From: JAENVU01 sp964544295
GTDB taxonomy: Bacteria > Actinomycetota > Acidimicrobiia > IMCC26256 > JAENVU01
Length of the DNA: 39,629 bases
Assembly: GCA_964544295.1 (NCBI GenBank)
Contig: CAZJBJ010000016.1
Span: forward strand, 1-39,629
Reading direction: 5' to 3'
Position numbers and translations under genes: made by a program. The notes under the pieces were generated by a model, which was given only the letters and a program-made list of their open reading frames with translations, was not told the DNA's origin and made no database searches. Below, one piece after another: positions 8,139 through 17,183 of the stretch; position 1 is the stretch's first letter; the number at the start of each line of letters is the position of its first letter.

Positions 8139-8301
8139 GGGCTGGATTGTGACAGGTGCGGCGCCTGACGTGCCCACCCGCCTCCGACAGGAAATCCGCG
8201 ACTTCCGCTCAAGCCCGAGCCTCGAATCGCCGATGCATGGAGCGTTCCACGAAAAGGAACACGCAATGAACGGGAGCACACGGGCGAAATGGGAGGCACC
8301 G

Positions 8302-8964
8302 ATGCGATTCCGAAAGGCGGTCACCGGAGTTGCCGTCGTGATGACGGTCCTGGGTTCTTGGTTGGTCACTGCCGTACCGGCAGGGGCCGCTGCGGATGCA
8401 GGGGCGGAGGCGGATTTCGTCGCCCGCACCAACGCGCTGCGAGCCTCGAAGGGGCTCCCGGCGCTCATTGTCAACGGCACACTCGTCGCCAAGGCCCGCG
8501 GTTGGGCTGAACACATGGCGGCGGTCAATGCCATCAGCCACTCGAACCTCTCCGACGGCGCGCCCTCCGAATGGACGCGACTCGGCGAGAACGTCGGGCG
8601 CGGACCGAGTGTGGACTCGATCCACAACGCGCTCGTCGCATCATCAGAGCACTACAAGAATCTCACCGATCCGGGGTTCCGGTACGTGGGTGTGGGTGTT
8701 GTGAATGCCAACGGGACGTATTACGTCTCCGAGGTGTTCATGGAATCAGCCTCCCAGCCCGCCCCAAGCACGCCCGCACCAGCGGCCGCAGCCCCGTCGT
8801 CGGGGCGGCGGTCGGCGCCATCGGCGCCGGCCGTCGCACCGGCACCTCCGCCGCCGAACCCGCTCGAGGGCTATCCGCCCGGCCTGTACCTCAAGCCCGG
8901 CTGGAACCTGCCGCCCTCCACGTTCGGCTCGATCTACCTCCAGGGCCAGTACCGGGTGTCCTGA
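8302..8964 (+). CDS. Secreted CAP/SCP-domain protein
   Basis: 220 aa from ATG 8302, chosen because GGGAGG sits 6 nt upstream; ATG 8266 is an alternative. A signal peptide (MRFRKAVTGVAVVMTVLGSW to about AGAAADA) is followed by a CAP domain (about 32-145: FVARTNALRASKGLPAL, AEHMAAVNAISHSNL, RLGENVGRG, YYVSEVFME). A Pro/Ala-rich linker then leads to a short conserved-looking tail containing YPPGLYLKPGWNLPPSTFG. The function of bacterial CAP proteins is poorly known. It is exported and is followed 80 bp later by a patatin-like gene. Confidence 0.85.
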   Translation: MRFRKAVTGVAVVMTVLGSWLVTAVPAGAAADAGAEADFVARTNALRASKGLPALIVNGTLVAKARGWAEHMAAVNAISHSNLSDGAPSEWTRLGENVGRGPSVDSIHNALVASSEHYKNLTDPGFRYVGVGVVNANGTYYVSEVFMESASQPAPSTPAPAAAAPSSGRRSAPSAPAVAPAPPPPNPLEGYPPGLYLKPGWNLPPSTFGSIYLQGQYRVS

Positions 8965-9043
8965 GCGACCCGCCGACGTCACTCGACATACCGCGTCGTC
9001 AGCCGTAGGGTCTCCCTCACCTGACGCGTGGGAGGGCGCATCG

Positions 9044-11938
9044 GTGACCGACGGGAAGACGACGCCGCCGCCCGTGCATCCGGATTCGGATCCCGGCGCG
9101 GTAGCGAATCCACACAACCCCACGCCAGAGATTCGCTTCGCACTGGCAATGAACGGCGGCGTCAGCCTCGCGGTCTGGATCGGCGGGGTCTGCGACGAGT
9201 TGTTGCGCCTCTGCACTGCCGACGTCGACCTGGATGCACCGGCACCGAGTGCGGCGTGGTCGCCGTATCAGCTGGTCACCTGGGCGGCGCGACTCCAGCC
9301 GCGGGTCGACGTCATGGCCGGCGCCAGCGCCGGTGGACTCAACGGCGTGTTCCTGGCACTGGCACTCGTCTACGGGCACTCCGACCTGAGTGACCTACGT
9401 GAACTCTGGATCACGTCGGGCAGCTTCAAGCAGCTCCTCCGGGACCCCCTCGACCAGGCACCTCCCTCACTCCTCCGAGGCGACGACTATTTTCTCCCCG
9501 AGCTCGAGCAGGCGGTCGACCGCCTGATCAATCGAACGCCGCAATCGCCGTACCAGGTTCCGATCGACCTGATGCTCACGGTGACGTCGATGTCGGGCAT
9601 CCCGATGACCTACGCGAACACCTTCGGCGGGACGGTCACCGAGCGCAAGCACGACCTCCTCCTTCGGTTCCGGCACCGGTTCCCGTCGCAGGACGGCACG
9701 GTCCCCGGATCGGATTTCACCCCCGATCGACCCCTCCCCGGGGAGACCGACGAGCAGACCCGTACCCGGGTGGTCAGCCGCCTCGCCCGTGCCTGCCGAT
9801 CGACGGCATCGTTCCCGGGCGCATTCGAACCGAGCCTGGTCCGGGTCACGACATCGCCGAGTACCGAGGACCCGCGGGACACGATGCTCCCCCATCAGGC
9901 CAACTTCCCGAAGTCGGCGTTCTGCATCGACGGTGGGACCCTGGTCAACCTGCCGGTGGGTGAGGCGCTCGACGCGATCTTCGAGCAGCCGGCCCGGGGA
10001 CCGGTCCGCCGCGTCTTCGCGATGGTCGTGCCCGATCCCAGTCTCGCGCCGGCCGACGCGATCGACGGAGGGGACCGCGAACCCCCGAGCCTCACGGCAG
10101 TCGTGGGCAGCGCGCTCTCGACGTTGCCGCGCAACCAGACGGTCGGCCGGTTCCTGACCGAGCTCCAGCAGCGCAACGCCGACCTGGAGGCGGTCCGGGC
10201 GAGTCGCGACGAGCTCCTCCGGCCCGAGGAGGACGACAAGCTCATTGCGCACGCACGACGATTCATCACTCCCTACGCGGCCAGCCGCCATACCGCGTCC
10301 GACCGCACGATCGCCCGCCACCTGGAAGCGGAGCTGAACCGGCGCAAGATCGGCGACGAGCGACGGCAGGAGTGGCGCGCTGTCCTTCCGAGGATGCGTC
10401 CGCCTTGGATTCCCAGCTCGTTCGAGACCGACGACGAGCATCTCGCGCGGTGGGGAACGTCGACGGTACGACGGAACGCGGCCCGAGTGCTCCACGTCCT
10501 GGACCGCGTCGACCCCACCCCGGAGATCCGGGCCGACGTACAACAAGCCGTCCAACGCGCGCTCGCTTCGGTGGGCGCGGCGGCGTCCTCGACAGAGCGC
10601 AACCTGTTCGCGACCGCCCCCCTGGAAGCGTCACCGACCGACGCCCACATCGAGACCCTCACCGCCCACTGGGCCGCGTCGATGACCGGGAGTGCGGATG
10701 CCGAACGGTTCCTCGGCAGCGCGCTCGAGACCATCCGACCGTCGGCCGTGGGCCACGGCGTGGAACTGCTCCTCGCGTTGGAAGTCATCGAGAGCACCTT
10801 CGGCGGATTCGGCTCCGGTGTCGAACAGACCGTCGAGACCGTCCGGATCGACACGATCGTGACCTCTCCCCTCGAGATGGGCCGAGGCCGAGGCAGCGCG
10901 ACGGGCAAGATCGCCGGGGTCCAACTCGGCCACTTCGGCGCCTTCTTGCGCGCCTCCTGGCGCGCCAACGACTGGATGTGGGGTCGGCTGGACGGGTCGA
11001 ACAACCTGATCGACATCATGCTGAGTCAGGCCGACCCCGACCGGATCCGGGCGGTCGCAGCCGTCCTGGAAGTCGCGCCCGATCAGCTCAAGCAGCAGCT
11101 GAAGGAACGCTGGCACGCGGAGATCGTCATCGAGGAGACCCCCGCCGTGGTCGCCGCGCTCGCCGATGACGAGAAGGCGGGCGGTGCCACGCTGCCAGCC
11201 GCGCGCCGCCTGGTCGAACACTGGAACCAGGCCGAGGATCGCCCGGCACTCACCGGCGCCGGAGCGGAACGGACCGCGGACCGCATCGCGCTGGCTCGCG
11301 AACTGCTGGACGCGAACCGGATCGGTGCCGAGACCTTCGCCGATCACGCAGGGAGCGACCTGATGACCGAGACGTCGATCACCGCCCTCGCGACGGGATC
11401 GACCGTGCTCCACGGCGGCGGACCCAAGGTCTTGAAGTCCTCGATCGCGGTGCTCCGCTACGTCGCACTGATGGCGTGGGGTCTGCTCAAGGGCGCGTTG
11501 GGCGGTCCTGCCGGGCGCGTCATCGGCGGCGTCGCGTTCGGCTTCGGCGCCGCGGTCGTCGCGATCGACGTCTTCACCGGTCAACGCATCTTCGATCCGA
11601 TCTTTTCGATCGGCGTCGTGGTGTTCGTGGCCGGACTCCTCATCCTGTACGCACGGGCACCATTCGTCCTGTACCCGTTGCTGCTACTGGGCGCGCTCCC
11701 CATCGCGCTCGCGAAGTTGCCGAGCGACCCATGGAGCTGGTGGCCGAGTGACTGGCCGTGGCAGTCGTTGCGGGACGAGTGGACATACATCCCCGCCGTC
11801 ACGTTTGTGGTCGCAGTCTTGTTGATCGGATACGTGCGACGACCCGTGTGGATGCAATCCACGCGCTCGGCAACGCGCGCCGGCGAGGCGCGACTGAGTG
11901 AACTCGCCGGTGGGCCGACGACCGAGCCCCCAGCATGA
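9044..11938 (+). CDS. Large patatin-like (DUF3376-type) lipase-family protein with C-terminal membrane segments
   Basis: 964 aa from GTG 9044, which has GGGAGG 8 nt upstream. The N-terminal patatin domain has the oxyanion-loop region ALAMNGGVSLAVWIGGV, the nucleophile elbow MAGASAGGLNG (Ser near residue 95) and the catalytic Asp in IDGGTLVNLPVGEAL near residue 305, so the Ser-Asp dyad is intact. A long middle region is typical of the actinobacterial patatin-related family. The C-terminus has about four hydrophobic segments (residues ~830-950) that should anchor it to the membrane. It is expected to hydrolyse acyl esters of lipids; the substrate is unknown. The stop overlaps the next ATG by 4 bp. 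Confidence 0.85.
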   Translation: MTDGKTTPPPVHPDSDPGAVANPHNPTPEIRFALAMNGGVSLAVWIGGVCDELLRLCTADVDLDAPAPSAAWSPYQLVTWAARLQPRVDVMAGASAGGLNGVFLALALVYGHSDLSDLRELWITSGSFKQLLRDPLDQAPPSLLRGDDYFLPELEQAVDRLINRTPQSPYQVPIDLMLTVTSMSGIPMTYANTFGGTVTERKHDLLLRFRHRFPSQDGTVPGSDFTPDRPLPGETDEQTRTRVVSRLARACRSTASFPGAFEPSLVRVTTSPSTEDPRDTMLPHQANFPKSAFCIDGGTLVNLPVGEALDAIFEQPARGPVRRVFAMVVPDPSLAPADAIDGGDREPPSLTAVVGSALSTLPRNQTVGRFLTELQQRNADLEAVRASRDELLRPEEDDKLIAHARRFITPYAASRHTASDRTIARHLEAELNRRKIGDERRQEWRAVLPRMRPPWIPSSFETDDEHLARWGTSTVRRNAARVLHVLDRVDPTPEIRADVQQAVQRALASVGAAASSTERNLFATAPLEASPTDAHIETLTAHWAASMTGSADAERFLGSALETIRPSAVGHGVELLLALEVIESTFGGFGSGVEQTVETVRIDTIVTSPLEMGRGRGSATGKIAGVQLGHFGAFLRASWRANDWMWGRLDGSNNLIDIMLSQADPDRIRAVAAVLEVAPDQLKQQLKERWHAEIVIEETPAVVAALADDEKAGGATLPAARRLVEHWNQAEDRPALTGAGAERTADRIALARELLDANRIGAETFADHAGSDLMTETSITALATGSTVLHGGGPKVLKSSIAVLRYVALMAWGLLKGALGGPAGRVIGGVAFGFGAAVVAIDVFTGQRIFDPIFSIGVVVFVAGLLILYARAPFVLYPLLLLGALPIALAKLPSDPWSWWPSDWPWQSLRDEWTYIPAVTFVVAVLLIGYVRRPVWMQSTRSATRAGEARLSELAGGPTTEPPA

Positions 11939-12822
11939 GCACGGCGACCAGGTGGGATGGCCGCGCGTTCGGGCTGTTGGCGCTGTTCGTCGTCGTTCCC
12001 GGCATTAAGACCGCGCAGCTCCTGGCCTGGCCCGGTACCGACCAGGAAATGCTGCGCCAGGTCCTCGAACTCGTCGTGGTCCTCGGGACCTCCGCCTGGA
12101 TCGTCGGATCACAGGGCACGACCGGCGCGCGCCTGTCCCGGTGGCTCGAGGCCGTCGGTCTGCGACCCCTCCGCACCTCGCCCGTCGCAACGGCGACCGG
12201 TGCGCCTCGCACCGCCGGCGGATGGATCGTCATCGGTCTCGGACTCGCGGTCCTCGGTACGACCCCGATCGCGGACAGCTGGGTCCGGTGGGTGCTGGTC
12301 GGTATCTCGACGTTCGCGCTGGCACCGGTGCTCCGGGCGGAGCAGCGGCGCCGGGGCTACTGGCGGGGCAGCGTGTTCACCGAGCCACCACCCGACCGCG
12401 CCGTTCTCTGGGCGACGATCCCGCTGTGGCTGGTCCTGTTGGGAACCGCGATCGCGCTCGGCGCGATCGGCGACCCGACGAACCTGACCGTCGGTGATCT
12501 CCTGCGGGTGACCCTGCTGACCGCGTTGGGGGAGGAGCTGATCTTCCGGGGCGGCATGCTCGTCGTCGCGTATCACCTGTTCAGACCACGCGGTGCGCAG
12601 GCGCTTGCCGCGTTCTCCTTCGGTCTCTGGCACGTCGGCGACGCGATCAACGGAGCGCCGTGCGGCGACGGCTGGGCTCGAGTCCTCACCCGGGTCGTGA
12701 TCACGATCGTCATCACGATGATCGGCGGCTTGATCTTCACCTTCCTCCGGCACCGGTCCCGCACGCTGGCCGGGCCGGTTCTCGCGCACGTCGCCACCAA
12801 CCTGCCGGGGCTCGCGCTGTGA
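11935..12822 (+). CDS. CPBP-family intramembrane metalloprotease (CAAX/Abi type)
   Basis: 295 aa, multi-pass membrane protein. The glutamyl-protease motifs are present in order: GEELIFRGG (EExxxR), FGLWHVGD (FxxxH) and HVATN (HxxxN). Bacterial members cut peptides within membranes or act in bacteriocin immunity; no substrate is evident here. It overlaps the patatin gene by ATGA, so the lipase and the protease are translationally coupled and probably work at the same membrane. Confidence 0.88.
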   Translation: MSTATRWDGRAFGLLALFVVVPGIKTAQLLAWPGTDQEMLRQVLELVVVLGTSAWIVGSQGTTGARLSRWLEAVGLRPLRTSPVATATGAPRTAGGWIVIGLGLAVLGTTPIADSWVRWVLVGISTFALAPVLRAEQRRRGYWRGSVFTEPPPDRAVLWATIPLWLVLLGTAIALGAIGDPTNLTVGDLLRVTLLTALGEELIFRGGMLVVAYHLFRPRGAQALAAFSFGLWHVGDAINGAPCGDGWARVLTRVVITIVITMIGGLIFTFLRHRSRTLAGPVLAHVATNLPGLAL

Positions 12823-12898
12823 CACGGGGCCATCCCACCCCGGTAACCTTTCGGCCTTGATGTCCGCCCCGGCGGAGAGAGCACAGGAGGCCGGCATC

Positions 12899-14485
12899 GT
12901 GAGTTCGACCCATCGGTCGCTGCGGACCCACCGGACCCGAGGGTTCAGCGTGCTCGCCGCCGCGGTCGCACTGTCCGTGTCCGGGTGTGCCACGGTCGTC
13001 CGGGTGAGCCAGTCGGTCGATCACGCGGAGGGCAACAGCGCCAGCCGGGGCCCCAGCCTCAACTTCGACGGTCGCTTCGTGGCGTTCGAATCCTGGGCGA
13101 ACAACCTCACCGCGAACGACGCCAACGCCACCCCCGACGTGTTCGTGCGGGATCAGCAAACGGGCACGGTCGAACTGATCAGCCGTAGCGCCGCGGGTGC
13201 ATCGGGCGACGGCGCGAGCGACCAGGCGTCGATCAGCGACGACGGCACCCGGGTGGCCTTCCGGTCGACGGCGTCGAACCTCGTCGCCGCGTCGGCGCCA
13301 TCGGTGGCGCAGATCTATGTCCGCGATCGGACTGCGGGCACGACCACGCGGGTCAGCGTCGCGACCAACGGCACTGCCGGGAACGGACCGAGCGAGGATC
13401 CCGTGCTGAGCGGTGATGGCCGCTACGTGGCGTTCACGTCGACCGCCGACAACCTGGTGACGGGCGATGGCAACGACCAGTCGGATGTCTTCGTCCACGA
13501 CCTGGTGACCGGCGCGACGACCGCCGTCAGCGTCACCGGCGGCGGCTCGGTCGGCAACGGGCCGAGCCACGACCCCGCGATCAACTCCGACGGCCGGTAC
13601 GTCGCCTTCGCCTCGGACGCATCCGACCTCGTCGGCGGGGACACCAACGGGGGCTCGGACGTGTTCCGGCGTGATCGCACCGCCACCACGACCATCCGCC
13701 TGAGCGTGACCTCCGCCGGGATCCAGGCGGAACCCGGCAGCCGCGGTCCGGCCATCAGCGCCAACGGGCAACTGATCGCGTACGAATCGACTGCGACCGA
13801 CCTGGTGGCGAACGACGTCAACGAGTCGACCGACGTCTTCGTGCGGAACGCGACGACCCAGACCACGAACATGGCGAGTGTCGACAACGGTTCGGTCCCC
13901 ACCGTCGGTTCCTCCCACACCGTCACCATCAGCGCCGACGGTCGCTACGTCGGCTTCGTCTCCTGGGGGCAGCTCGTTCCGAACGACGAGAACTTCGGCG
14001 ACGACATCTACGTGCGCGACCGGTCGAAGCAGAAGACCTGGCGGGTCAGCACGACACCCTTCGGCGGAGAGCTCACCGATCCCAACGAGAAGCCGTCGTT
14101 GAGCGGCGACGGTCGACTACTCGCGTTCCAGTCGATCTCGCCCGCTCTCGTCGGTGGGGACGCCAACCAGGTCGAGGACGTCTTCGTGAAGCCGGTGACG
14201 GTGCCGACCATCAGCACGACCGCGCCGACATCCATGGCGCGCGGCACGGGAACGACGCTGACGATCACGGGCACGGGGTTCCTCTCCGGCACGACGGTCG
14301 CGATCCCGACGGCCGGCATCACGGTGGGTACGACGACCGTCCAGAACGAGAACTCACTCACCGTCCCCGTCACCGTGGCCCCCGGCGCGACCCTCGGAAC
14401 CGCGACGATCTGGGTCGTACTCCCGGGAACGGGTGCGCCCGACGTGAGTTCTTCGACGCTCTGCCCCTGCCTCACCCTCACCTGA
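12899..14485 (+). CDS. Lipoprotein with seven-bladed TolB/PD40-like propeller and TIG-like C-terminal domain
   Basis: 528 aa from GTG 12899, which has AGGAGG 7 nt upstream. The N-terminus has a lipobox (AVALSVSGCAT), so it should be a surface lipoprotein. Seven repeats of a PS-x-S-x-DGRYVAFxS pattern are followed by DVFVRDxxTGxTxxVSV; the DG positions recur about every 60 residues, enough for one closed seven-bladed beta-propeller. The last ~95 residues (PTISTTAPTSMARGTGTTLT) look like an IPT/TIG immunoglobulin-type domain. No catalytic residues are apparent; it may bind a ligand or cell-surface partner. Confidence 0.85.
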   Translation: MSSTHRSLRTHRTRGFSVLAAAVALSVSGCATVVRVSQSVDHAEGNSASRGPSLNFDGRFVAFESWANNLTANDANATPDVFVRDQQTGTVELISRSAAGASGDGASDQASISDDGTRVAFRSTASNLVAASAPSVAQIYVRDRTAGTTTRVSVATNGTAGNGPSEDPVLSGDGRYVAFTSTADNLVTGDGNDQSDVFVHDLVTGATTAVSVTGGGSVGNGPSHDPAINSDGRYVAFASDASDLVGGDTNGGSDVFRRDRTATTTIRLSVTSAGIQAEPGSRGPAISANGQLIAYESTATDLVANDVNESTDVFVRNATTQTTNMASVDNGSVPTVGSSHTVTISADGRYVGFVSWGQLVPNDENFGDDIYVRDRSKQKTWRVSTTPFGGELTDPNEKPSLSGDGRLLAFQSISPALVGGDANQVEDVFVKPVTVPTISTTAPTSMARGTGTTLTITGTGFLSGTTVAIPTAGITVGTTTVQNENSLTVPVTVAPGATLGTATIWVVLPGTGAPDVSSSTLCPCLTLT

Positions 14486-14522
14486 GCATCACCATGACAC
14501 AACACTCCGGCGAACCGCGGCG

Positions 14523-15908
14523 ATGACCATCACCACGGACTATCTCGTCGTCGGCGCCGGCGCGATGGGCATGGCGTTCACCGATTCCCTCGTCGACCAC
14601 GCCGACGTGGACGTCACGATCGTCGACCGTCGCCACGCGGCGAGCGGGCATTGGAACGACGCGTATCCGTTCGTGCAACTCCACCAGGCGTCTCGCTTCT
14701 ACGGCGTCGCCTCGACCGAACTCGGCCACGGCGCGACCCAGGATCGCGGGCCGGAGACGGGACTGCACGAACGGGCCCGTCAATCCGAGATCCGGGCGTA
14801 CTACGACGACATCCTGCATCGACGCTTCCTCCGGTCCGGCCAGGTGCGATTCCTGGGTGGGTGCAACTACCACACCGGCGGGACGAGTCATCTCCTGACC
14901 TCGCTCGTCTCCGGCGAGACCACGGAGATCGACGTGCGCCGCCGGGTGGTGGACGCCACCTATCTCGCGCCCACGATCCCCGCGACCACGCCGCCACCGT
15001 TCGCGGTGGCGGACGACGTGCCGGTCATCCCCATCAACGACCTCGCGCGGCTCGAGGCCGCGGCCCGCACGTACGTGATCGTCGGCTCGGGCAAGACCGC
15101 CACCGACGGGATCGTGTGGTTGCTCTCCAACGGCGTGGAGCCGGACCGCATCGTGTGGGTCCGCCCCCGTGACCCGTGGATGCTCAATCGCGCGACCGTC
15201 CAACCGGACCCGGAGGTGGCGCTCGCGCTCGCGGCCGCAACGTTCGGCGCGGCGGCCGCCGCCGCCTCGTCCGAAGACTTCTTCCTGCGACTCGAGGCGG
15301 CAGGCGTGATGCTGCGCATCGACGCCCAGGTCCTGCCCACCATGGCCAAGGCACCGACGCTCGGCAGATGGGAACTCGATCTGCTCCGCAGCATCGACCG
15401 CGTGGTCCGGATGGGCCACATCCGGAGCGTGACGAGCAGCGAGGCCGTGCTCGAACGGGGTTCCGTGCCACTTCCGCCGGATTCTCTCGTCGTGCACTGC
15501 GCCGCGTCGGGGTTGAGCTACCCACCGATGGTCCCCATCTGGGGCGAGGACGCGATCCGCCTGCAAACCAGTCGAGCCGGATTCCCCTGTTTCAACGCGG
15601 CACTGGCCGGTTACGTGGAGGCGACGCGCGACGACGACCGGGAGCGCAACCGTTTGTGCCCGCCCAACCTGTACCCGGACACGATGGACTCGTGGGCTCG
15701 TATGCAGTTGCTCGGCGCGCAGGCCAGTCGGTCGTTCGGCGCGGAATCCGACATCGCCGACTGGGCGAACGCCTGCGCGCTCAATCCCGCGCGCGTCGAG
15801 CGGTCGCGACGCGACGACCCGGCGGTCGTGGCCGCAACCGCGCGGGTCGCAACGGTCGCCGAGGCGGGGTTGGCCGGGCTGGCCCGGATCGCGAATCCAA
15901 CTGCTTGA
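14523..15908 (+). CDS. FAD/NAD(P)-dependent oxidoreductase
   Basis: 461 aa. The N-terminal dinucleotide-binding motif is DYLVVGAGAMGMAFTDSLVD, followed by a flavoprotein segment SGHWNDAYPFVQLHQ similar to flavin monooxygenase-like proteins. A second Rossmann-like motif (YVIVGSGKTATDGIVWLL, ~residue 180) suggests an NAD(P) site. The substrate is not predictable. It starts at ATG 14523, 37 bp after the propeller lipoprotein. It is immediately followed by the decayed remnant at 15909-16178. Confidence 0.85.
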   Translation: MTITTDYLVVGAGAMGMAFTDSLVDHADVDVTIVDRRHAASGHWNDAYPFVQLHQASRFYGVASTELGHGATQDRGPETGLHERARQSEIRAYYDDILHRRFLRSGQVRFLGGCNYHTGGTSHLLTSLVSGETTEIDVRRRVVDATYLAPTIPATTPPPFAVADDVPVIPINDLARLEAAARTYVIVGSGKTATDGIVWLLSNGVEPDRIVWVRPRDPWMLNRATVQPDPEVALALAAATFGAAAAAASSEDFFLRLEAAGVMLRIDAQVLPTMAKAPTLGRWELDLLRSIDRVVRMGHIRSVTSSEAVLERGSVPLPPDSLVVHCAASGLSYPPMVPIWGEDAIRLQTSRAGFPCFNAALAGYVEATRDDDRERNRLCPPNLYPDTMDSWARMQLLGAQASRSFGAESDIADWANACALNPARVERSRRDDPAVVAATARVATVAEAGLAGLARIANPTA

Positions 15909-16178
15909 CCAGCGATCGCCTCGTCACCGGGACGAGCCGCTCGCCGACGCGGGGGCACTCATCACCGAGATGGACCACTCGGTCCTCGGTCGACGATGGG
16001 TCTCCGACGGGCTCGGCGACCCGCGATACGTCCTGATGCTCGCGGCGGTCACGATGACGGGCCAGGGCGAGGCGTTGGGCATTGCGCAGTACGAGGCCCG
16101 CGGCCCGCGATCGGTCTGATCGCGACGTGGCACGGTTCGTCGGAACCGGTGGTGCTGGCCGAAGTGCGCGAGCGCTGA
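15909..16178 (+). pseudogene. Remnant of a maltokinase N-terminal-cap-like (CG0192-like) protein
   Basis: Two protein fragments of one family survive in different frames. Frame A (from ~15925) gives HRDEPLADAGALITEMDHSV, then LGRRWVSDGLGDPRY and MTGQGEALGIAQYEAR, before a stop at 16117-16119. Frame B (shifted by 2 nt) gives RPAIGLIATWHGSSEPVVLA, then EVRER and TGA at 16176-16178. The first matches the EHSVLGxRWVYDGxxDP core and the second the C-terminus of maltokinase-cap-like domains as I know them. The N-terminus and the middle, estimated at tens of residues, are missing, with the junction at ~16095-16110. No start codon or ribosome site supports expression. Confidence 0.6.
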
Positions 16179-16205
16179 CCCGCACCGGGCCCGACCGGCG
16201 TCGAA

Positions 16206-16298
16206 CTACGGGTTCAGGTGCACGACGAACTGCAGGAAGCTCGCAGTGAGGATCAGGAGCAGCAAGCCGACGATCGCGATGGTGGTGCCTCGCCTCAT
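16206..16298 (-). CDS. 30-aa single-pass membrane peptide
   Basis: MRRGTTIAIVGLLLLILTAS then FLQFVVHLNP: a positively charged start, one ~18-residue hydrophobic helix and a short tail, a typical small membrane protein. Its ATG overlaps the stop of the upstream SAM hydrolase gene (ATGA), which argues for coupled translation. It could also be read as a minimal signal anchor. No family is recognised. Confidence 0.55.
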   Translation of the reverse strand: MRRGTTIAIVGLLLLILTASFLQFVVHLNP

Positions 16299-17116
16299 GT
16301 TGCTCCTCCCGCGGGGACGATCGTGACGGCCGATCCGGCGCCGATGCGGCAACTCGCGGCCGCCGAGGCGCGGTCGAGCGCCAGGGACACCAGGCCGTAC
16401 GAGTCCACCACGAGCACCAGTTCCGACGGCTTCGCGTCGGCGTAGGTCCGCACCCACCGGGCCTGGCGCGCACCGGTCCCGAATCGCACCTCGACCGTGG
16501 CATCCGGGGTGACGCCGAGCGCGCGCAGCTCGTCGGGATCGATGTTGAGCTGCGCGTTGCCGAATCGGTCGACCCACCACACCTCACCCACGAGGTTGCC
16601 GTCCTCGACGTTGGGCAGCGGCACCAGCGCGGGTGTCAGCGAGTTGACGTCGATCTCCTCGCCCAGATCCTCGAGCGCGACGCCGCGCGCCAGGAACCCG
16701 GCGGCCGGCGCGAACACGTCCCGCCCGGCGAACGTGGGGCCGGGGGAATCGATCTGGTACTCGTCGTTGGTGAGCGACACGACACGCGTCGCGCCCCCGA
16801 GCATCGCGACCGCAGGGGCCAACAGGCCGTTGTCGGGCCCGATGAAGATCATCGACTCGGTCTCCACCGCCACCGCGCGCCGCTCGGTCCCCACGCCGGG
16901 ATCCACCACCGCGAGCACGATGCCGTCGGGCAGATACTGGACGGACCGCACGAGGGTCAGGGCACCGGCGCGGATGTCGTGCGCGGGCACCTCGTGGGAG
17001 ATGTCGAGGATCTTGAGCTCCGGCGCGACCCCGATCATGACGGCCTTGCACACCCCGACGAACTCGTCGGTGTGCCCGTAGTCGGTCAGGAACGACACAT
17101 GGTCGGGGGCGGTCAC
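16295..17116 (-). CDS. DUF62 / SAM hydroxide adenosyltransferase family protein with a substituted active-site residue
   Basis: 273 aa from GTG 17116. The family splits S-adenosylmethionine to adenosine and methionine; chlorinases and fluorinases are relatives. N-terminal FLTDYGHTDEFVGVCKAVM and VVDPGVGTERRAV supply the Asp and Arg of the known Asp-Arg-His triad. The third position, normally TFHGRD, is TFAGRDVFAPAAG here, so the His is Ala. The C-terminal barrel has VWWVDRFGNAQLNI. Activity may be altered or supported by another residue. Its stop overlaps the 30-aa membrane peptide gene. Confidence 0.85.
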   Translation of the reverse strand: MTAPDHVSFLTDYGHTDEFVGVCKAVMIGVAPELKILDISHEVPAHDIRAGALTLVRSVQYLPDGIVLAVVDPGVGTERRAVAVETESMIFIGPDNGLLAPAVAMLGGATRVVSLTNDEYQIDSPGPTFAGRDVFAPAAGFLARGVALEDLGEEIDVNSLTPALVPLPNVEDGNLVGEVWWVDRFGNAQLNIDPDELRALGVTPDATVEVRFGTGARQARWVRTYADAKPSELVLVVDSYGLVSLALDRASAAASCRIGAGSAVTIVPAGGAT

Positions 17117-17183
17117 GCCCGCCGACGGTACTGGCTCGCGCCGACGACCAACGAGCCGTCGCGCCCGAGTCCCGCCGGCCCGG

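Noticed and set aside
8244..8260. GTTCC-N7-GGAAC inverted repeat upstream of the SCP gene
   Set aside because: Five-base arms are expected by chance; no promoter or known operator is associated with it.
8139..8627. 163-codon N-terminal extension of the acyl-CoA synthetase
   Set aside because: The family N-terminus begins at 8138, and the extension is antisense to the SCP-domain gene.
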